Source: Adiantum capillus-veneris (lineage: Eukaryota; Streptophyta; Polypodiopsida; Polypodiales; Pteridaceae). Taken from it: a DNA stretch of 64,000 bases. Position numbers and translations under genes: made by a program. The stretch spans positions 123,892,891 through 123,956,890 of the forward strand of contig CM043947.1 of the NCBI GenBank assembly GCA_014529385.2. The letters run 5' to 3'. The notes below the pieces were generated by a model. That model did not search any database. It worked only from the letters and a program-made list of their open reading frames with translations, and had not been told where the DNA came from. Positions 61,001 through 64,000 of the stretch are shown in pieces. Every line of letters starts with the position of its first letter. Within the stretch, counting starts at the first letter, position 1.

Positions 61001-62251
61001 TCAAAGTAGCTACAATGTAAGTTTTTTTAACATAATTGTTATATCTATTATCCTAAACAAATTGACCATGAAATACCTTCCAAACAAGTTGAGCAATCAA
61101 AATGCACGGTGTTGAGTACCATGGAATGATCCCTTGGTTGTGTCTAGCCTCCAATTTAAGCTCAACCTCCATCCAAGATTTCTGATCTAGAGTTAGACAT
61201 TCCATCATGCTCGATTTTTTCGCATTACCAAACTTCTGAAACATAAATACTTCATGTGCCAAGCTGAGTGGAGTTGTAGCCCGCGAGATTCTAGAAGCAA
61301 ATGTTGATGGGTAAGAAAATGAAAAACATATTACAACCAGAGAATTGAACAACAATTAACCAACTAATTCTGACTTGTTTGTTGTATCAAGACTCAAAAT
61401 CAACTATGCTTCCTTCGTTTTATCTATCTCAATAAATTCACAATGAGCTTGCACATAATATTTTTCATCCTCAGAGTGCTCTACAAAAGAAACATAATCC
61501 AAATTGAATTTTCAAGTACAGCAATGTATATCTAAACTGAAACACAACAAGAAAAGAAGCACTTGCCTTCTTCAATTCGTTGTATCCAAGTTTTCAACCT
61601 GTGGCTACCATCGCAAACAAAAAAACGTTTTCCTCAAAGATCTACCCAATCACCCACAAGATTCTTTTCAAATTATGCATTAAGCCTTTGCCATATTGGA
61701 TCCCACTTATCAATCGTATCTTCTGTCAGATGCTTTGTTTCTCCATGTTTTCTTTTAAGTGAAGCAATAAAAGAACCCATTGAAGATACATAGTCAACCC
61801 TATCAAATGTGGATGTCAACGAAGGTGGATCCAAAATTGCACATCGAACAACATTTGTAGCTATCAATCTACATAAGGGAACAAAAGGGGGCTCTGACTT
61901 TATTTTGATCTAAAATTGACTTATGACTTCATTCATCAACCCAAGAGACACATTCTCCCCAAAAAACGTGTTATGCTTTGAAAAGTCGTCTTCTTCATCT
62001 TGGTTATTGGTCTCAGTGTGGGTAGTTTGTGGGGTGGGAGCAAGACATGGACCAATAGTATTTGGAGTGATAGCATTGCTATTAGAAGCTCCATCTATAG
62101 ACCTATCCAAGGACTACGCTTCATCATCAACATACACACATTGATTTCTTCTCTTCATAGACTTCTTTGGCAGACTCATTGGTAGAATCCTTGAGGAACC
62201 ATCCTCAAGTATAACTTGCCTTCCTTGAATGGTCCCTGACCGTAGAGTCAT
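58020..62251 (-). pseudogene. ParB-like / DNA-methylase-like fusion gene, 12 exons, decayed
   Basis: Splice-consistent exons on the minus strand: 62251-61567, 61480-61375, 61290-61077, 60696-60421, 60321-59982, 59913-59702, 59609-59342, 59209-59137, 59084-58916, 58832-58604, 58521-58312 and 58212-58020. Introns are GT-AG except the first, which is GC-AG. Exon 1 ends in a ParB-like motif (RFFVCDGSHRLKTW). Exon 12 holds NHVMDIFVGCGGLGLAC and CLMLEID, which resemble the SAM-binding FxGxG motif and the following acidic residue of N6/N4 DNA methylases. The middle has unassigned blocks such as EVELKLEARHNQGIIPWYST and WECSHCNCTWWLKYPLG. Stops occur in exons 1 (four), 2, 4, 5, 10 and 11, and a frameshift in exon 7. 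No clear DPP(Y/F/W) catalytic motif was found at the expected place. Exons are seen; the domain calls are inferred from motifs. Confidence 0.65.
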
Positions 62252-62425
62252 CCCCCCTAAACAATTCGCTTCTCATTTTTTCATGAAGCTTATGGGGGCC
62301 ATGAAAAAATCTTAAACCTCTATTTTAAAAAAATCAATAGCATAATCAAAAATCTATCTAGAACTATTAACTCTTTCATAAAATACTATAAGTGCAAAAG
62401 AGACATAACAAATGTAGAAATGCTA

Positions 62426-62431
<6 letters not shown>

Positions 62432-62479
<48 letters not shown>
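62432..62479. repeat. (GA)n microsatellite
   Basis: A perfect GA run of 48 bp, about 180 bp upstream of the pseudogene start at 62251. Confidence 0.95.
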
Positions 62480-62482
<3 letters not shown>

Positions 62483-63439
62483 TGAGAGATTTGAACTTTT
62501 GCTAAAACCTAAACATAGGGTAAATACCTTAGAAATTTGCATAAATCAAGGTGGTTTCAATGCCATAGGGTAAACGTATCAAAACCTGTCAAAACCAGTA
62601 ACATGTCAAAACTTATTTACAGCTGACTCAAGAATTACTCTGTGGCGAGTACCCACACCTGATAGAAAGTGACTAGTAAGACTAATGACTCAATAGCATC
62701 CCATCCATATAATACATCCCATCCTATATATATATATGGCTGCAATGATCAGATACCACCCCACAGGTCAACACCCTTTGGTACATTGGTCCGCATGGCT
62801 CTACCTTTGGTACACTGGTCCACACAGACTCGGCCTTGGTAGCTTGGGCCACTGGTCCACACAGTGTTGTAGCCAGTTCACTCACTCCTTAGGCACACTG
62901 TATGACTCAAGGAGATTAAGCAATAGAAATACACCTACTTTGAACTTCCCAGGTGTACCTCACGTAAAATAAAACATTCAAATCATTATTTTGAATTGTT
63001 TGTTCCATGCAAAACTAGGCCAGCATGTTCAATCACATCCTAGCTCTATCACATGGATAGATCCTCCAAGAGCTTCACCACTCAAGAAAGGTCAGACTTC
63101 ATGCAATCTTCAAAAACTTGGGCATCCATCGAAGGCATTAGTTTCCTAGATCGGGACAATGGAATCAGCAAATACAGAGAAACATGGTAGGGAAATAGAA
63201 CAAACATTGCGTCAGAAGAGCAAAGCTGAGAAACCAAAAGCAAAACATACACCATCTACGATATAACTTACAAGTGAGTGGCATCTCCAACAATGCTCTC
63301 ACATGCACCATAAAGGATAGTTTGATGAAGGCACATTCATTGACAAACATCTCCAAGTATGCTCTACATTTAAGGAAACTTCTGGCTCCTATATCTCAGA
63401 TGTCATAAACCGAAAACAAATGATACAATTGTACATTTG
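62480..63439. other. Anonymous DNA with short 'ACTGGTCCACACAG' repeats
   Basis: 62770-62860 repeats CTTTGGTACACTGGTCC- and CACTGGTCCACACAG-type units. No gene was recognised on either strand. Confidence 0.55.
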
Positions 63440-63810
63440 ACAGAAATACATGGACTGCTATCACCCACATCTACATTTTGGGTCTTGTGCAACAAAGCGA
63501 GGAGTTCGAACAGCAGCATACAAACAGCCTCTCAGCATGTTCCACAGTCGGCATAAATTTTGCATACAAACAACAGCCATAAATTTGGACCATAAATAGT
63601 AGCCACAATTTGCATGTTCCACAGTTTGAACCATAAATTTCGCATACAAACAACCCACCTATCAGCATGTTACACAATCGGCATGTCATCACAATTGCCC
63701 AGTTCCACAGTCAGCATGTGCTGCAGCATGTTCTACAATCACCCAGTTTCAATGTGTTGTAGCATGTTCTACAAACGCCCAGCTCCACAGTCAGCATGTG
63801 CTACAGCAAA
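63440..63810. repeat. CAGCATGTTCCACAGTC short-repeat region
   Basis: CAGCATGTT(C/A)(C/T)ACA and CACAGTC(A/G)GCATGT variants recur about every 35-70 bp, mixed with copies of CATACAAACAAC. The remaining 190 bp to the window end has no recognised feature. Confidence 0.65.
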
Positions 63811-64000
63811 CCCAAAAAACGATCATGCTATCCGTCCGTGCGCACGTAGACGCACAGTGTGCTTGTATTGCAGACCTACTGCTTGTACTCGGACAACATG
63901 GAGACCTTTGTCTTGTACTCGAACAACGTGCAGACAGAGTGGGGATGCAAATGAGGTCAAGTTTCTCTGCCTACTCTTGTGCCTTGAGCTGTTTAAACAC

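Overview
The window is nuclear DNA of a land plant with a large, repeat-rich genome. The evidence is spliced transposase genes with GT-AG introns, CACTA (En/Spm) and LTR elements, a tRNA-derived SINE and a kiwellin gene. The lineage is not fixed by the sequence. The Ty3/gypsy types and a ParB-like/DNA-methylase gene family would fit a fern, lycophyte or other non-seed plant, but this is a weak inference. Only one gene looks intact and host-encoded: a secreted kiwellin at 19929-20456.

Layout. 1-2438: 3' part of an internally deleted CACTA transposase gene. 2436-9218: segment A, a composite 6.8-kb block repeated as segment B (23192-29759). 9219-14705: second copy of the same CACTA element, with a tnp2-type gene, a Transposase_24-like gene, subterminal repeats and the 3' terminus. 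14706-16170: Ty3/gypsy integrase fragment into which that element inserted. 16.2-19.8 kb: anonymous DNA with one solo LTR. 19.8-20.6 kb: kiwellin gene. 20790-21024: SINE. 22986-23334: inverted repeat whose right arm opens segment B. 27819-35702: nearly complete but decayed Ty3/gypsy element on the minus strand with two LTRs and two RNase H domains. 35703-39.6 kb: another CACTA element on the minus strand, backed by about 2 kb of degenerate AACCTATAACCTAA repeats. 42.9-49.75 kb: LTR-type element with gag and protease but no visible reverse transcriptase. 51.7-56.4 kb: degenerate TAGAGAGAG/CTCTCTATC tract with tandem duplications and a small non-autonomous LTR element. 58020-62251: 12-exon pseudogene on the minus strand whose product combined a ParB-like N-terminal part with a C-terminal SAM-binding DNA-methylase-like motif. 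62.3-64.0 kb: microsatellite and short-repeat DNA.

History. The two LTRs of the gypsy element differ more than segments A and B differ from each other, so the block was copied well after the retrotransposon inserted. Segment A begins at the tip of a hairpin arm, is joined to the CACTA copy through a 3-bp GCT microhomology, and ends inside the integrase gene. This looks like repair or replication template switching rather than transposition. Apart from the kiwellin gene, coding sequences here are mobile-element genes or pseudogenes carrying stops and frameshifts. All similarities were judged by eye; no search was run.
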